The notes under the pieces: model-generated
Database searches by the model: none
Told to the model about the DNA's origin: nothing
Seen by the model: the letters and a program-made list of their open reading frames with translations, nothing else
From: Flavobacteriaceae bacterium PS02336
GTDB taxonomy: Bacteria; Bacteroidota; Bacteroidia; Flavobacteriales; Flavobacteriaceae
Assembly (NCBI GenBank): GCA_029960065.1
Contig: JASCOF010000004.1
Location: 1 to 64,000 of the forward strand
Length of the DNA stretch: 64,000 nucleotides
Reading direction: 5' to 3'
In this document: one piece after another, positions 15,909-24,874 of the stretch
Layout of the letters: each line of letters starts with the position of its first letter
Position numbering within the stretch: the stretch's first letter is position 1
Position numbers and translations under genes: made by a program

Positions 15909-16814
15909 TTAATCCAAACTAAAATTATAAATAATTTTTCCAACTTGTTTTGCAGCTGCATTTGCATCGGCAGACCATTTGGTATTTAATGCTGCAATTT
16001 TAGCTTGTTCTAATAAACAGCTTGCTGTATTGGTTGTTCCTTTTACACCAGCAGTAGCACTTATTGTTTTTCCGTTTTGGTCAACTGTAACTTCTACTAC
16101 AACTCTACCTTCTTCGTTACAAGTATATTTTGGGGCTGGTTTAGATAACGCTTTTCTTCCGTTTAGATTATAACCCGTACCACCACCAGAACCACCGCCG
16201 GTTCCAGCCCCATAACCGCTTCCAGTTCCAATGCCATTTCCGGTTCCGTTACCGCCTCCAGTTCCTCCGCCAGAACCTCCAGATCCGTAATAACCGTTTG
16301 AGTTTAAACTTCCGTTAGCTTTTCCTTTATTTCCTGCTGCTTTATCGTCGCCGTCGCCGCCTTTGTTGGAACCTTTCATAATGCTGGCTAAAGCATCATT
16401 TGTAGAGTTAGAAACTTTTGGTTTCTCTGGAACAGGTTTTTGTACCGGTTTTTCAACGGGAACAGGTTTCTTAGGCTTTTCTTTTGTTGGAATAACAACA
16501 TCATTATCCGCTGTTGTATTTTCTTGACTAATTATAGCTTCTTCTTCAGGAGTTGCTTTTGGTGGAGCTTGTTTTACATTGTTTTTTACATCCAGAACTT
16601 CACTTTTATAATTCGCTCCCGATCCTAAATCACTATCTCCAAAATTTACCGTTACGCCACCGCCACCTCCGCCACCGTCAGCAAGTGCCACATTATTATC
16701 GGGGTTATAAGGAGGCCAAAAACGTATAAAAAACAGCAATAGAATTATTGCCGCATAAATAGCAGTTGTGAATAACAATGATTTCTTTTGATCTGAAGAA
16801 ATAGACGAACTCAT
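15909..16814 (-). CDS. tonB: Energy transducer TonB family protein with glycine-rich linker
   Basis: A 301-residue periplasm-spanning protein. Layout: N-terminal membrane helix (residues about 11-30, LLFTTAIYAAIILLLFFI); a short Gly-rich stretch after ADGGG; a Pro/Lys/Val linker (KPKKPVPVEKPVQKPV); a long Gly/Ser/Thr linker (about 165-215); and a TonB-type C-terminal domain (about 220-301) with EEGRVVVEVTVDQNGK and KIIYNFSLD. It likely passes energy from ExbBD to outer-membrane receptors such as the one at 45684. It faces exbBD convergently. The glycine-rich linker is unusually simple. Which receptors it serves is not visible. Confidence 0.82.
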   Translation of the reverse strand: MSSSISSDQKKSLLFTTAIYAAIILLLFFIRFWPPYNPDNNVALADGGGGGGGVTVNFGDSDLGSGANYKSEVLDVKNNVKQAPPKATPEEEAIISQENTTADNDVVIPTKEKPKKPVPVEKPVQKPVPEKPKVSNSTNDALASIMKGSNKGGDGDDKAAGNKGKANGSLNSNGYYGSGGSGGGTGGGNGTGNGIGTGSGYGAGTGGGSGGGTGYNLNGRKALSKPAPKYTCNEEGRVVVEVTVDQNGKTISATAGVKGTTNTASCLLEQAKIAALNTKWSADANAAAKQVGKIIYNFSLD

Positions 16815-16891
16815 TTAAATTCTGAATTTTGAAATGTATTATTTTAAAAACGCTTAAAAGTAGTAAAAATTGTTTAGAATGAAAGAGAGAA

Positions 16892-17055
16892 TTTAACCGC
16901 AAAGGTCGCAAAGGTTTACGCAAGGTTCGCAAGGCGGTTTGTTTTTTAAATCTCGCAAAGTAGCAGAGTCGCAAAGTTTTTCTTTTTAAGTTTCTTTGCG
17001 ACTCTGCGACTTTGCGAGAAATAAATTAGCGACCTTTGCGTGCCTTGCGGTTAAA
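16892..17055. repeat. Large palindrome built of GCAAAGGTCGCAAAGG-type words
   Basis: The left half begins TTTAACCGCAAAGGTCGCAAAG and the right half ends GCGACCTTTGCG...GCGGTTAAA. The inner part pairs CTCGCAAAG-GCAGAGTCGCAAAG with CTTTGCGACTCTGC-CTTTGCGAG. It lies between tonB and the dehydrogenase gene. The 93 bases before tonB contain no gene. Confidence 0.85.
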
Positions 17056-17107
17056 AAAAAACGAGCGAAATATAATTCAGCTCGCTTATAATAAAGTATA
17101 ATAAGAA

Positions 17108-18334
17108 TTACACTAACTGTTTCAATGCAATTTCAAAAGCAGTTGCACTGATATTTGTTTTAGACGAATTCAAAGCGTGAGCTTTTACAATCGCATTTTT
17201 TATAATTTCTGAAGTATCGTTAAAAATAGCTTCATCAGTCATTTGCACTTTTTTCTCCATGAAATAAGCAAAAACTCTCGCCATTCCGCAGTTTGAAATA
17301 AAATCAGGAATCAAACTTACTTTGGTGTCAACTTCTTCCATAATAGAACCAAAGAAAATTTCTTTGTCTGCAAAAGGAACGTTAGCTCCGCAAGAAATGA
17401 CTTCTAATCCATTTGCAATTAAACTGTCAATTTGAGTTTGAGTAACCAATCTTGAAGCAGCGCAAGGTGTGAAAATTTCGGCACCAATTGTCCAGATTTT
17501 AGAATTGATTTCTTCAAACGGAATCATGTTATCAGCAACTAATTTATTTCCGTCTTTATTTAAAAACAAAGTTTTAATTTCTTCAAAAGAAAAACCATCT
17601 TCTTTAATTAATCCGCCGTCGCGATCAATAATTCCGATCACTTTTGCGCCCATGTCGGCTAAATAAAAAGCAGCTGCAGAACCAACATTTCCAAAACCTT
17701 GAACGATTGCTTTTTTACCTTTAATGTCTCCGCCGTAAGTTGCATAGAAATGACGAACCGCTTCTGCAACGCCAAAACCAGTAATCATATCGGCAACTGT
17801 ATATTTTCTTGTCACGTCTGGTGAGAATTTAGGGTTTTCAATAACCTTAATTACACCTTGACGTAACTGACCAATTCTATTAATTTTATCCGCTTCTGTT
17901 GGTTTAAAATGTCCGTTAAAAACACCTTCCTGCGGATGCCAAACGCCACATTCTTCTGTCATCGGGATTACTTCATGGATTTCATCAACATTTAAATCTC
18001 CACCAGTTCCATAGTAGCTTTTCAATAAAGGAGAAACCGCTTTGTACCAACGCTGTAAAACACCTTTTTTGCGAGGATCATTCGGGTCAAAATTTATTCC
18101 AGATTTAGCCCCGCCAATTGCTGGGCCTGAAACAGAGAATTTAACTTCCATAGTTTTTGCTAGAGACAAAACTTCATTCATGTCTAGACCTTTTCTCATT
18201 CTTGTACCTCCACCTGCAGCTCCTCCGCGAAGTGAATTAATTACTGTCCACCCTTCGGCTTCTGTTTCTGAATCTTTCCAATTGAAAACAATTTCAGGTG
18301 CCTTGTTTTCAAATTGTTGTAATAAATCTTTCAT
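17108..18334 (-). CDS. Glu/Leu/Phe/Val dehydrogenase family protein
   Basis: An NAD(P)-dependent amino-acid dehydrogenase, 408 residues, cytoplasmic. The dimerisation/catalytic domain has LRGGAAGGGTRMRKG and GPAIGGAKSGINFDP, where Lys77 is the catalytic lysine. The Rossmann domain has VQGFGNVGSAAAFYLADMGA. It is shorter than hexameric glutamate dehydrogenases (about 450) and longer than leucine dehydrogenases (about 365), so the substrate is uncertain. It is a single gene. Confidence 0.85.
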   Translation of the reverse strand: MKDLLQQFENKAPEIVFNWKDSETEAEGWTVINSLRGGAAGGGTRMRKGLDMNEVLSLAKTMEVKFSVSGPAIGGAKSGINFDPNDPRKKGVLQRWYKAVSPLLKSYYGTGGDLNVDEIHEVIPMTEECGVWHPQEGVFNGHFKPTEADKINRIGQLRQGVIKVIENPKFSPDVTRKYTVADMITGFGVAEAVRHFYATYGGDIKGKKAIVQGFGNVGSAAAFYLADMGAKVIGIIDRDGGLIKEDGFSFEEIKTLFLNKDGNKLVADNMIPFEEINSKIWTIGAEIFTPCAASRLVTQTQIDSLIANGLEVISCGANVPFADKEIFFGSIMEEVDTKVSLIPDFISNCGMARVFAYFMEKKVQMTDEAIFNDTSEIIKNAIVKAHALNSSKTNISATAFEIALKQLV

Positions 18335-18422
18335 TTTGTTGTGATATGTTTATTTTGCGTAAATGTATAAAATAGAATAATGCGAATAATGTATTCTGCA
18401 GCAAATTTAGTAAACAAAAAAG

Positions 18423-18454
18423 AAAAGCCGAAAACTATTTGGTTTTCGGCTTTT
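18423..18454 (-). terminator. Terminator of the chalcone-isomerase-like gene
   Basis: The stem AAAAGCCGAAAAC/GTTTTCGGCTTTT has a T-rich 3' side on the minus strand. It follows the gene ending at 18477. The same GCCGAAA word is used in the terminator at 39226. Confidence 0.85.
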
Positions 18455-18476
18455 GGGATATTTAAAAAATTAAGAA

Positions 18477-19052
18477 CTATTGTCCTAATAAATGTTTTTT
18501 CAAAGTTTCGTCAACTGGTTTGTCTGAAAGCCAGATTCCAAATAATGCTTTTTTGAAATCGAATCCAGCAATTTTTCCCTTTAAAACTTCATTTTTACTA
18601 ACGTAAACATTTTGATCCAAAGGGTTGTATGCTAAAATAAATACATCTTTCTCTGTAATGGCATCGCTTAAAAAACTTTTTAACTGCTCAATTCTCGGAC
18701 GAAGCTGTTCCAAATTTGCTCCAGCAGATTTTTCAAAACCAGTATTCATGGCTTTTGTTAGTTTGTTAGAAGAAACCATCGAAGAAGTAATTTCTATTCT
18801 AACAGCCATTTCTGTATCACTGTCAATAATGAATTGTGGATCTTGCGTTAATTGAGATAAATACAAGGCTTGGACATAAACTTCCAGCCACATTTTTGAT
18901 CTTCCGCCAGCGCCATTAAGTTGCAAAGTTTTGCCTTGAAATTCTATCTTTCTAGGAACAGTTACACCATTTACTTCAATATGAGTTTGTGCCGAAATAG
19001 TATAAAAAGGAATAATTAAAAGTAGTGTAAGTAATAGTAAAATCTTTTTCAT
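18477..19052 (-). CDS. Secreted chalcone-isomerase-like protein
   Basis: A 191-residue protein with a signal peptide (about residues 1-21, ending TISA-Q). The mature part matches the bacterial chalcone-isomerase-like fold: VNGVTVPRKIEFQGKTLQLN, then NGAGGRSKMWLEVYVQALYL and AFLWI-type end FGIWLSDKPVDETLKKHLLG. Bacterial members probably bind fatty acids rather than isomerise chalcones. Location is likely periplasm. It has its own terminator. Confidence 0.83.
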   Translation of the reverse strand: MKKILLLLTLLLIIPFYTISAQTHIEVNGVTVPRKIEFQGKTLQLNGAGGRSKMWLEVYVQALYLSQLTQDPQFIIDSDTEMAVRIEITSSMVSSNKLTKAMNTGFEKSAGANLEQLRPRIEQLKSFLSDAITEKDVFILAYNPLDQNVYVSKNEVLKGKIAGFDFKKALFGIWLSDKPVDETLKKHLLGQ

Positions 19053-19542
19053 GTTCTGTCAATTTATTATTTTTTGGTCAAAAATAATGTTAATTTATTA
19101 ATATTTGGTTCATTTTTATGATGTTTTTTTCTGTTGATTTTTACATTTATTTTTTCTATTACATTAATAATCAAATTAGTAAGAGTTGTTTTACGTAGTT
19201 TTACTCGTTTTAAGAATTGTTTAAGTGTTGTATGATGAAAATTCATCAAAAAAGGAAACTTTTTTAGTAATAAAAAGCCAAAATAGTTTTATTGAATTTT
19301 ACAAAATTTGTTGCGAGATTAATGTTCATTTCAGTAAAATGATAAATAATAACGAAAACGTTATCGTAATCCTTGCTGATCTATTAATTTTGTATGCATG
19401 CATTGTAAATTACACATTTAAAAAGTATCTTTGGAAGCCTTTGAACTGAAAAGTTTAGACTGAAAAAAAACAAAAACATAAAAAACCATCAACTGAAAAT
19501 CGTTTTGAAATTTGGTTGTAAAAACATTTAAAGTAAACTACT
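19053..19542. other. Gene-free AT-rich stretch
   Basis: I find no convincing gene here. Two short open frames on opposite strands (19067-19249 and 19225-19449) have biased Lys/Asn/Ile composition and no recognised motif. The stretch must hold the promoters of the divergent chalcone-isomerase-like and acyl-CoA dehydrogenase genes, but no perfect -7 element stands out. Confidence 0.5.
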
Positions 19543-20685
19543 ATGGATTTTAATCTTACCGAAGAACATTTAATGATTCAGCAGGCAGCAAGAGATTTTG
19601 CGCAGAATGAATTGTTACCGGGAGTTATCGAACGTGACGAAAAGCAAATTTTTCCAACAGAACAAGTCAAAAAAATGGGAGAGCTTGGTTTTATGGGAAT
19701 GATGGTTGATCCTAAATACGGAGGAAGCGGTCTTGATGCTATTTCTTATGTGATAGCAATGGAAGAAATTTCGAAAATAGATGCTTCAGCTTCTGTGGTA
19801 ATGTCTGTAAATAATTCATTAGTTTGCTGGGGATTACAAGAATACGGTACTGAAGAGCAAAAACAAAAATATTTGCCAGGTTTGGCTTCTGGAGAAATTC
19901 ACGGCGCTTTTTGTTTAAGTGAGCCAGAAGCGGGAAGTGATGCAACTTCGCAAAAAACAACGGCTATTGATATGGGAGATCATTACTTGGTTAATGGTAC
20001 GAAAAACTGGATTACAAACGGAAACACTGCTTCTGTATATTTGGTCATTGCACAAACACATCCAGAATTAAAGCACAAAGGAATTAATGCTTTGATTATG
20101 ACAAAAGATATGCCTGGTTTCTCAGTTGGACCAAAAGAACAAAAAATGGGAATTCGTGGTTCTGATACACACTCTTTAATGTTTTCTGATGTGAAAGTTC
20201 CAAAAGAAAATAGAATTGGTGAAGATGGTTTCGGATTTAAGTTTGCTATGAAAACTCTTGCTGGAGGTAGAATCGGAATCGCTTCTCAAGCTTTAGGAAT
20301 TGCTTCTGGTGCTTACGAAATGGCTTTAAAATATTCTAAAGAACGTAAAGCATTTGGAACAGAAATCTGCAATCATCAGGCAATTGCTTTTAAATTGGCC
20401 GATATGGCAGTTAATATCGAAGCAGCACGTCATTTATGTATGAAAGCGGCTTGGGATAAAGACAATCATAAAAATTACGACGTTAGCGGTGCAATGGCGA
20501 AATTATTTGCTTCGCAAGTTGCAATGGATACTGCGGTAGAAGCAGTTCAAATTCATGGTGGAAACGGATATGTAAAAGAATACCATGTAGAACGTTTAAT
20601 GCGTGATGCGAAAATTACTCAGATTTACGAAGGAACTTCTGAAATTCAGAAAATCGTAATCTCAAGATCGGTTATTGCTGGATAA
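19543..20685 (+). CDS. Acyl-CoA dehydrogenase (short/medium-chain type)
   Basis: A flavoprotein that makes the first double bond in fatty-acid or branched-chain acyl-CoA breakdown and passes electrons to ETF. The 380-residue length fits the short-chain/butyryl type. Motifs: GAFCLSEPEAGSDATS (FAD/substrate region), WITNG, GIRGSDTHSLMFSDVKVP, and QIYEGTSEIQ, in which Glu363 is the likely catalytic base. It is followed by a clear terminator and is probably monocistronic. Confidence 0.93.
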   Translation: MDFNLTEEHLMIQQAARDFAQNELLPGVIERDEKQIFPTEQVKKMGELGFMGMMVDPKYGGSGLDAISYVIAMEEISKIDASASVVMSVNNSLVCWGLQEYGTEEQKQKYLPGLASGEIHGAFCLSEPEAGSDATSQKTTAIDMGDHYLVNGTKNWITNGNTASVYLVIAQTHPELKHKGINALIMTKDMPGFSVGPKEQKMGIRGSDTHSLMFSDVKVPKENRIGEDGFGFKFAMKTLAGGRIGIASQALGIASGAYEMALKYSKERKAFGTEICNHQAIAFKLADMAVNIEAARHLCMKAAWDKDNHKNYDVSGAMAKLFASQVAMDTAVEAVQIHGGNGYVKEYHVERLMRDAKITQIYEGTSEIQKIVISRSVIAG

Positions 20686-20707
20686 AATTAGGTTACAAAT
20701 AGATTTG

Positions 20708-20742
20708 AAACCCTTTCGACTTTTAGTTTGGAAGGGTTTTTT
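20708..20742 (+). terminator. Terminator after the acyl-CoA dehydrogenase
   Basis: AAACCCTT/AAGGGTTT stem with a 16-base loop and a T run. It covers the region where the next gene's frame could be extended upstream, supporting the later start of that gene. Confidence 0.8.
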
Positions 20743-20826
20743 TATGAATATTCTATTACTTTTCATAAGTTTATACTCTTAAGAAAATTTTCACTATTAC
20801 TCATTAGTAAATCAAAACCAAACATT

Positions 20827-21798
20827 ATGAAAAAACTATATTTTTTAATTCCTCTTGTTTTTTTAGCTTGTAAATCGAGCACGACAACAACTACTGAAAA
20901 AGCCTCAAACGCAAATCCCATTGAAGTAAGTTATAAAGTCAATGAAACTGAAATTTCAGATTTTTTAAAATATCTTTCTTCAGATGAAATGGAAGGACGC
21001 GAAACTGGAACAAAAGGAATCGAAAAGGCTGCAGTGTTTTTGGAAGATTTTCTAAAGAAAAACAATATCAAACCGTATTTTAAAACGTATCGCGATACGC
21101 TGACTAATTTTAAAAGTCCAGCTTTTAATATCGTTGGAGTTATTGAAGGAACAGATCCAGAATTAAAAAAGGAATTTGTGGTTTTAAGTGCACATTACGA
21201 TCATATTGGTATAGAGAAAAAAGATCAGGCAGATAAAATAAATAATGGCGCAAATGATGATGCTTCGGGAGTAACTTCGGTTGCGGCGATGGGTAAATAC
21301 TTTAGTGAAACTAAATCGAACAAAAGAAGCATATTAATTGTGTTTTTTGCCGGAGAAGAAAAAGGATTACTGGGATCAAAAAGTTTAGTGGAGAAATTAA
21401 AAAAACAAAATTTCAATCTTTATACGCAATTAAATATCGAAATGATTGGTGTGCCAATGAAAAGAGATTATCTAGCTTACATTACAGGTTTTGATAAATC
21501 AAATATGGCATCAAAAATAAATGAGTATACAGGAAAAAATACCATCGGTTTTTTACCAAAAGAAGCAGAATATCAATTGTTTTATAGATCTGATAATTAT
21601 TCATTCTTTCAGGCCTTTGGAAAACCATGCCAGTCAATAAGTACTTTCGATTTTGAAAATTTTGATTTTTATCACCATGTTTCAGATGAATTTAAATTAA
21701 TGGATATTCCACATATTACTTCATTTACTCAAGAATTATTGCCAGCAGTAACAAGAATTGCTGTTTCTCCAACACAAGAAATAACCATGACAAAATAA
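20827..21798 (+). CDS. M28 family zinc peptidase, lipoprotein
   Basis: A 323-residue aminopeptidase-type protein carried on a lipid anchor: MKKLYFLIPLVFLAC gives Cys15 as the lipidation site. M28 metal-site words are visible: LSAHYDHIG (His, Asp), GANDDASGV, FFAGEEKGLLGS (Glu-Glu), and EMIGVP. A protease-associated insert is absent. It probably acts in the periplasm or at the outer membrane on peptides. The frame stays open up to 20728, but the extra 33 residues would overlap the preceding terminator and destroy the signal peptide, so the start is 20827. Confidence 0.9.
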   Translation: MKKLYFLIPLVFLACKSSTTTTTEKASNANPIEVSYKVNETEISDFLKYLSSDEMEGRETGTKGIEKAAVFLEDFLKKNNIKPYFKTYRDTLTNFKSPAFNIVGVIEGTDPELKKEFVVLSAHYDHIGIEKKDQADKINNGANDDASGVTSVAAMGKYFSETKSNKRSILIVFFAGEEKGLLGSKSLVEKLKKQNFNLYTQLNIEMIGVPMKRDYLAYITGFDKSNMASKINEYTGKNTIGFLPKEAEYQLFYRSDNYSFFQAFGKPCQSISTFDFENFDFYHHVSDEFKLMDIPHITSFTQELLPAVTRIAVSPTQEITMTK

Positions 21799-21821
21799 GA
21801 GGTCGTTTTACCGCATTTGAT

Positions 21822-21829
21822 TATTTTTG
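21822..21829 (+). promoter_or_regulatory. -7 element adjacent to the SDR start codon
   Basis: TATTTTTG ends four bases before ATG at 21834, which would give a leaderless or nearly leaderless mRNA. No good -33 word is at the right spacing, so the site could also be chance in AT-rich DNA. Confidence 0.35.
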
Positions 21830-21833
21830 CTTC

Positions 21834-22511
21834 ATGAAAAATATTATTGTTACCGGAACGAGTAGAGGAATTGGTTATGAATTGGCATTGCAATTTGCAA
21901 ATGCAGGAAATCAGGTTTTGGCCATTTCTAGAAAAATACCTAAAACACTTTTAGAACATCAAAATGTAACTTGTTTGTCTATTGATTTATCCGATGAAAC
22001 AGCTTTGACAGAAGTAGAAAGTTTCCTTTCTTCGACTTGGAAAAAAGTGGACGCCGTAGTTCACAATGCTGGTGCTTTACTTTTAAAGCCTTTTGGAGAA
22101 ACAACTCAAGCAGATTTTGAAAGTATTTACAAAGTGAATGTTTTTGCTGTAGCCAATCTCACTAGAATTTGTCTGCCTTATTTACAAAAAGGAAGCCATG
22201 TTGTAACAATCAGTTCAATTGGCGGTGTGCGCGGAAGTTTGAAATTTGCTGGATTAGCAGCTTACAGTTCGAGTAAAGGTGCTGTAATTACGTTAACCGA
22301 ATTATTGGCGGAAGAATATAAAGAGCAAGGTATTTCATTTAATGTTTTGGCTTTAGGTTCTGTGCAGACAGAAATGCTGAATGAAGCTTTCCCTGGTTAT
22401 CAAGCGCCAATTTCTGCTGAAGGAATGGCAACTTATATTTATGATTTTACTCTTAACGGAAATAAATATTTTAACGGAAAGGTACTGGAAGTTTCTTCGA
22501 CTAATCCGTAA
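21834..22511 (+). CDS. SDR family oxidoreductase
   Basis: A 225-residue short-chain dehydrogenase. The Rossmann motif TGTSRGIGYE is at residues 7-16; HNAGALL and the catalytic Ser-Tyr-Lys set (ISSIGGV, AYSSSKGAV) follow. It is short for the family (usually about 250), ending soon after GSVQTEMLNEAFPG. Cofactor is probably NADP(H) from the TSR word. Substrate unknown. The gene follows the M28 peptidase by 35 bases. Confidence 0.9.
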   Translation: MKNIIVTGTSRGIGYELALQFANAGNQVLAISRKIPKTLLEHQNVTCLSIDLSDETALTEVESFLSSTWKKVDAVVHNAGALLLKPFGETTQADFESIYKVNVFAVANLTRICLPYLQKGSHVVTISSIGGVRGSLKFAGLAAYSSSKGAVITLTELLAEEYKEQGISFNVLALGSVQTEMLNEAFPGYQAPISAEGMATYIYDFTLNGNKYFNGKVLEVSSTNP

Positions 22512-22608
22512 TTAAAATTTTAATTTTGAAATTGCTTCGACAGTTCGCTAGCGCTCGTGTCCAAATTTCGAAATTTTAAACATTTAACAAATAACATTTA
22601 ACCTTAAA

Positions 22609-23217
22609 TTGAGCGATACTTTAGCGAAATATATTCCAGAACATGCGGTAAAGCCCGTTTTTGATTTGATAGTGGCCAATCAGGTGCACTTGAAAATTGT
22701 AAACGAGCGTCAGACACGTCACGGCGATTATAGACGCGGACCAAGTGGAAAACATGAAATTACGGTTAATGCAAGTTTGAATAAATACAGGTTTCTAATT
22801 ACGCTGATTCATGAAATTGCTCATTTAGTTGCTTTCGAAAAATTTGGACGAAATATAAAACCTCATGGAAATGAATGGAAATATACTTTTCAGCGTTTAA
22901 TGGTTCCGTTTATTCGGCCAGAAATATTTCCTGGACAAATTTTACCTTTATTGGCAAGACATTTTAAGAATCCCTCTGCAAGCAGTGACACCGATACGAC
23001 TCTATCTTTGGCTTTAAAACAATATGATAAAGAAAACGATAAAAATTATGTTTTTGAAATTCCTTATGGAAGTATTTTTAGAATTAAAAATGGTAAGGTT
23101 TTTAAAAAAATAGCTGTTAGAACAAAACGTTTTGAGTGTTTAGAAATTAGTTCTGGAAAAACGTATCTTTTTAATCCGAATGCCGAAGTCGAATTGGTCA
23201 TTTTAAAATCTCAATAA
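22609..23217 (+). CDS. SprT-like zinc protease domain protein
   Basis: A 202-residue protein with the SprT-like zincin motif HEIAHLVAFEKFG (HExxH) and a later HGNEWKYTFQRL that provides the third ligand region. Relatives in eukaryotes (Spartan) cut DNA-protein crosslinks; bacterial SprT function is not settled. The only suitable start is TTG at 22609. The 97-base gap before it contains an inverted phrase (TTTGAAATTGC...ATTTCGAAATTTT). Confidence 0.87.
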   Translation: MSDTLAKYIPEHAVKPVFDLIVANQVHLKIVNERQTRHGDYRRGPSGKHEITVNASLNKYRFLITLIHEIAHLVAFEKFGRNIKPHGNEWKYTFQRLMVPFIRPEIFPGQILPLLARHFKNPSASSDTDTTLSLALKQYDKENDKNYVFEIPYGSIFRIKNGKVFKKIAVRTKRFECLEISSGKTYLFNPNAEVELVILKSQ

Positions 23218-23268
23218 AAAAATCCCAAATTCCAAGGCTATAAAAAGTTTGGAATTTGGGATTTTTTT
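23216..23268. terminator. Bidirectional terminator between sprT-like and mlaF
   Basis: An 18-bp stem, AAAAATCCCAAATTCCAA with TTGGAATTTGGGATTTTT, has A/T runs on both sides. It is built from the ATTCCAAATTCCAA phrase that recurs near 55720 and 63870. Confidence 0.85.
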
Positions 23269-23287
23269 ATGGGAATTTAAAAGAGTT

Positions 23288-24049
23288 TTATCCTTTCAAA
23301 TAAGCCTCTCTTACTTTTTTGAATAGGTTTGAAGAATACACAAACTTCACAATATCTTTGTTTTCAGTTCTAAAGATTTCTTCTTTAGTTCCCTGCCACG
23401 CTTTTAATCCCTTTTTTAGAAAAACAATATTCTCCCCAATTTCCATTACGGAGTTCATATCGTGTGTGTTAATTACTGTAGTAATGTTATATTCTCGGGT
23501 AATTTCCTGAATCAAATTATCAATCAAAGTGGAAGTATTTGGATCAAGACCAGAGTTTGGTTCATCACAAAATAAATACTTTGGATTGTTTACAATGGCA
23601 CGGGCAATAGCCACACGTTTCTGCATACCTCCAGAAATCTCTGAGGGTAATTTTTTATGCGCTTCTACAAGATTAACTCTTTCTAAAACAAAATCAACAC
23701 GTTCCTTAATTTGTGCTTTATTATTATTGGTAAACATTCTTAAAGGGAAAGCCACATTTTCTTCAACAGTCATCGAGTCAAACAATGCAGAGCCTTGAAA
23801 TACCATTCCGATTTCAGTTCTTAGTTCCCGTTTTTCATCTTTGTCCAAATCAGAATAAACTCTTCCGTCAAATTCAATTGTTCCTGAGTCGGGTGTGTGA
23901 ATTCCTAATAACGTTTTTAATAAAACCGTTTTTCCAGATCCACTTTGTCCAATAATCAAGTTGGTTTTTCCGGTTTCAAATACCGTTGAAACGCCTTTTA
24001 AAACTTTGCTGTCGCCAAATGATTTTTCTATGTTTTTTACTTCTATCAT
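23288..24049 (-). CDS. mlaF: ABC transporter ATP-binding protein, MlaF type
   Basis: A 253-residue ATPase of the Mla phospholipid-transport system. It has Walker A GQSGSGKT, the Q-loop in VFQGSALFDSMTVEENVAFP, the signature SGGMQKRVAIARA, Walker B YLFCDEPNSGLD, and the H-loop INTHDMNSV. FDSMTVEENVAFPL is typical of MlaF. The ATG at 24049 overlaps the mlaE stop as TAATG, so the two are translated together. An upstream extension of the frame to 24109 lies inside mlaE and is not used. A substrate-binding MlaD gene is not adjacent. Confidence 0.9.
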   Translation of the reverse strand: MIEVKNIEKSFGDSKVLKGVSTVFETGKTNLIIGQSGSGKTVLLKTLLGIHTPDSGTIEFDGRVYSDLDKDEKRELRTEIGMVFQGSALFDSMTVEENVAFPLRMFTNNNKAQIKERVDFVLERVNLVEAHKKLPSEISGGMQKRVAIARAIVNNPKYLFCDEPNSGLDPNTSTLIDNLIQEITREYNITTVINTHDMNSVMEIGENIVFLKKGLKAWQGTKEEIFRTENKDIVKFVYSSNLFKKVREAYLKG

Positions 24050-24795
24050 TATCCTAATAATAATTGAGTTAATATATAATTTAGAAGAATAATAGTAACA
24101 GATGTCCATACAAACGATATGGTACTTGCTTTACCAACTTCTAATGCACCGCCTTTCATGTAATACCCATGAAAAGATGGAATTGTTGCTAATAACATAG
24201 CAAAGATTAGAGTTTTGATAAAAGCGTAAGTAATATGAAAGGGTATAAAATCTTTTTGAGCTCCCATAATAAAATCTGCACCAGTTGAAAATCCTCCGTA
24301 AGCACAAGCCATCCATCCACCAAAAATTCCTAAAAACATACTAATTCCAATTACAAAAGGATACATTAGTAAAGCTATAATTTTAGGAAAAACAAGATAG
24401 TTTAAGGAATTTACACCCATAACTTCTAAAGCATCAATTTGCTCTGTAACACGCATTGTTCCAATACTTGAGGTGATATAAGATCCCATTTTTCCGGCCA
24501 TAATTACCGAAATAAAAGTAGGGGCAAATTCTAAAATTACAGATTGACGTGTAGCAAAACCAATTAAATATTTTGGGATTAATGGATTAGTCAAGTTTAA
24601 CGCTGTCTGAATCGCGACAACTCCTCCGATAAAGAAAGAGATAAAGCAAACAATTCCAAGAGAGTCAATAATAAGGTCATCGATTTCTTTTAGAATTAGA
24701 CTTTTCATTACAGACCATTTCGTCTGTTTGTTGAAAATTTCTTTCAGCATTAAAAAATATCTCCCGATTTGGGATAAATAACGGAGTAGCATCAT
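24049..24795 (-). CDS. mlaE: MlaE family ABC transporter permease
   Basis: A 248-residue inner-membrane permease that pairs with MlaF. Five to six helices are visible. Family words are FFIGGVVAIQTALNL, MAGKMGSYITSSIGTMRVTEQIDALEVMG and LVFPKIIALLMYP; the last two are diagnostic. It probably moves phospholipid between inner membrane and a periplasmic MCE protein. It is first of the pair and its stop is shared with mlaF. Confidence 0.92.
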   Translation of the reverse strand: MMLLRYLSQIGRYFLMLKEIFNKQTKWSVMKSLILKEIDDLIIDSLGIVCFISFFIGGVVAIQTALNLTNPLIPKYLIGFATRQSVILEFAPTFISVIMAGKMGSYITSSIGTMRVTEQIDALEVMGVNSLNYLVFPKIIALLMYPFVIGISMFLGIFGGWMACAYGGFSTGADFIMGAQKDFIPFHITYAFIKTLIFAMLLATIPSFHGYYMKGGALEVGKASTISFVWTSVTIILLNYILTQLLLG

Positions 24796-24874
24796 AATTT
24801 TTAAATATTGGCTAAATTAAGGATTAGTTTACAGTTTACCGTTTCAGTTGGCAGTTTTTTAATTTTTTTTAAGA

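Noticed and set aside
19067..19449. Two overlapping short frames of 60 and 74 codons on opposite strands
   Set aside because: Low-complexity Lys/Asn/Ile composition, no motif, no promoter or terminator, and mutual overlap.
20728..20826. N-terminal extension of the M28 peptidase
   Set aside because: It would overlap the previous terminator and bury the lipoprotein signal peptide.
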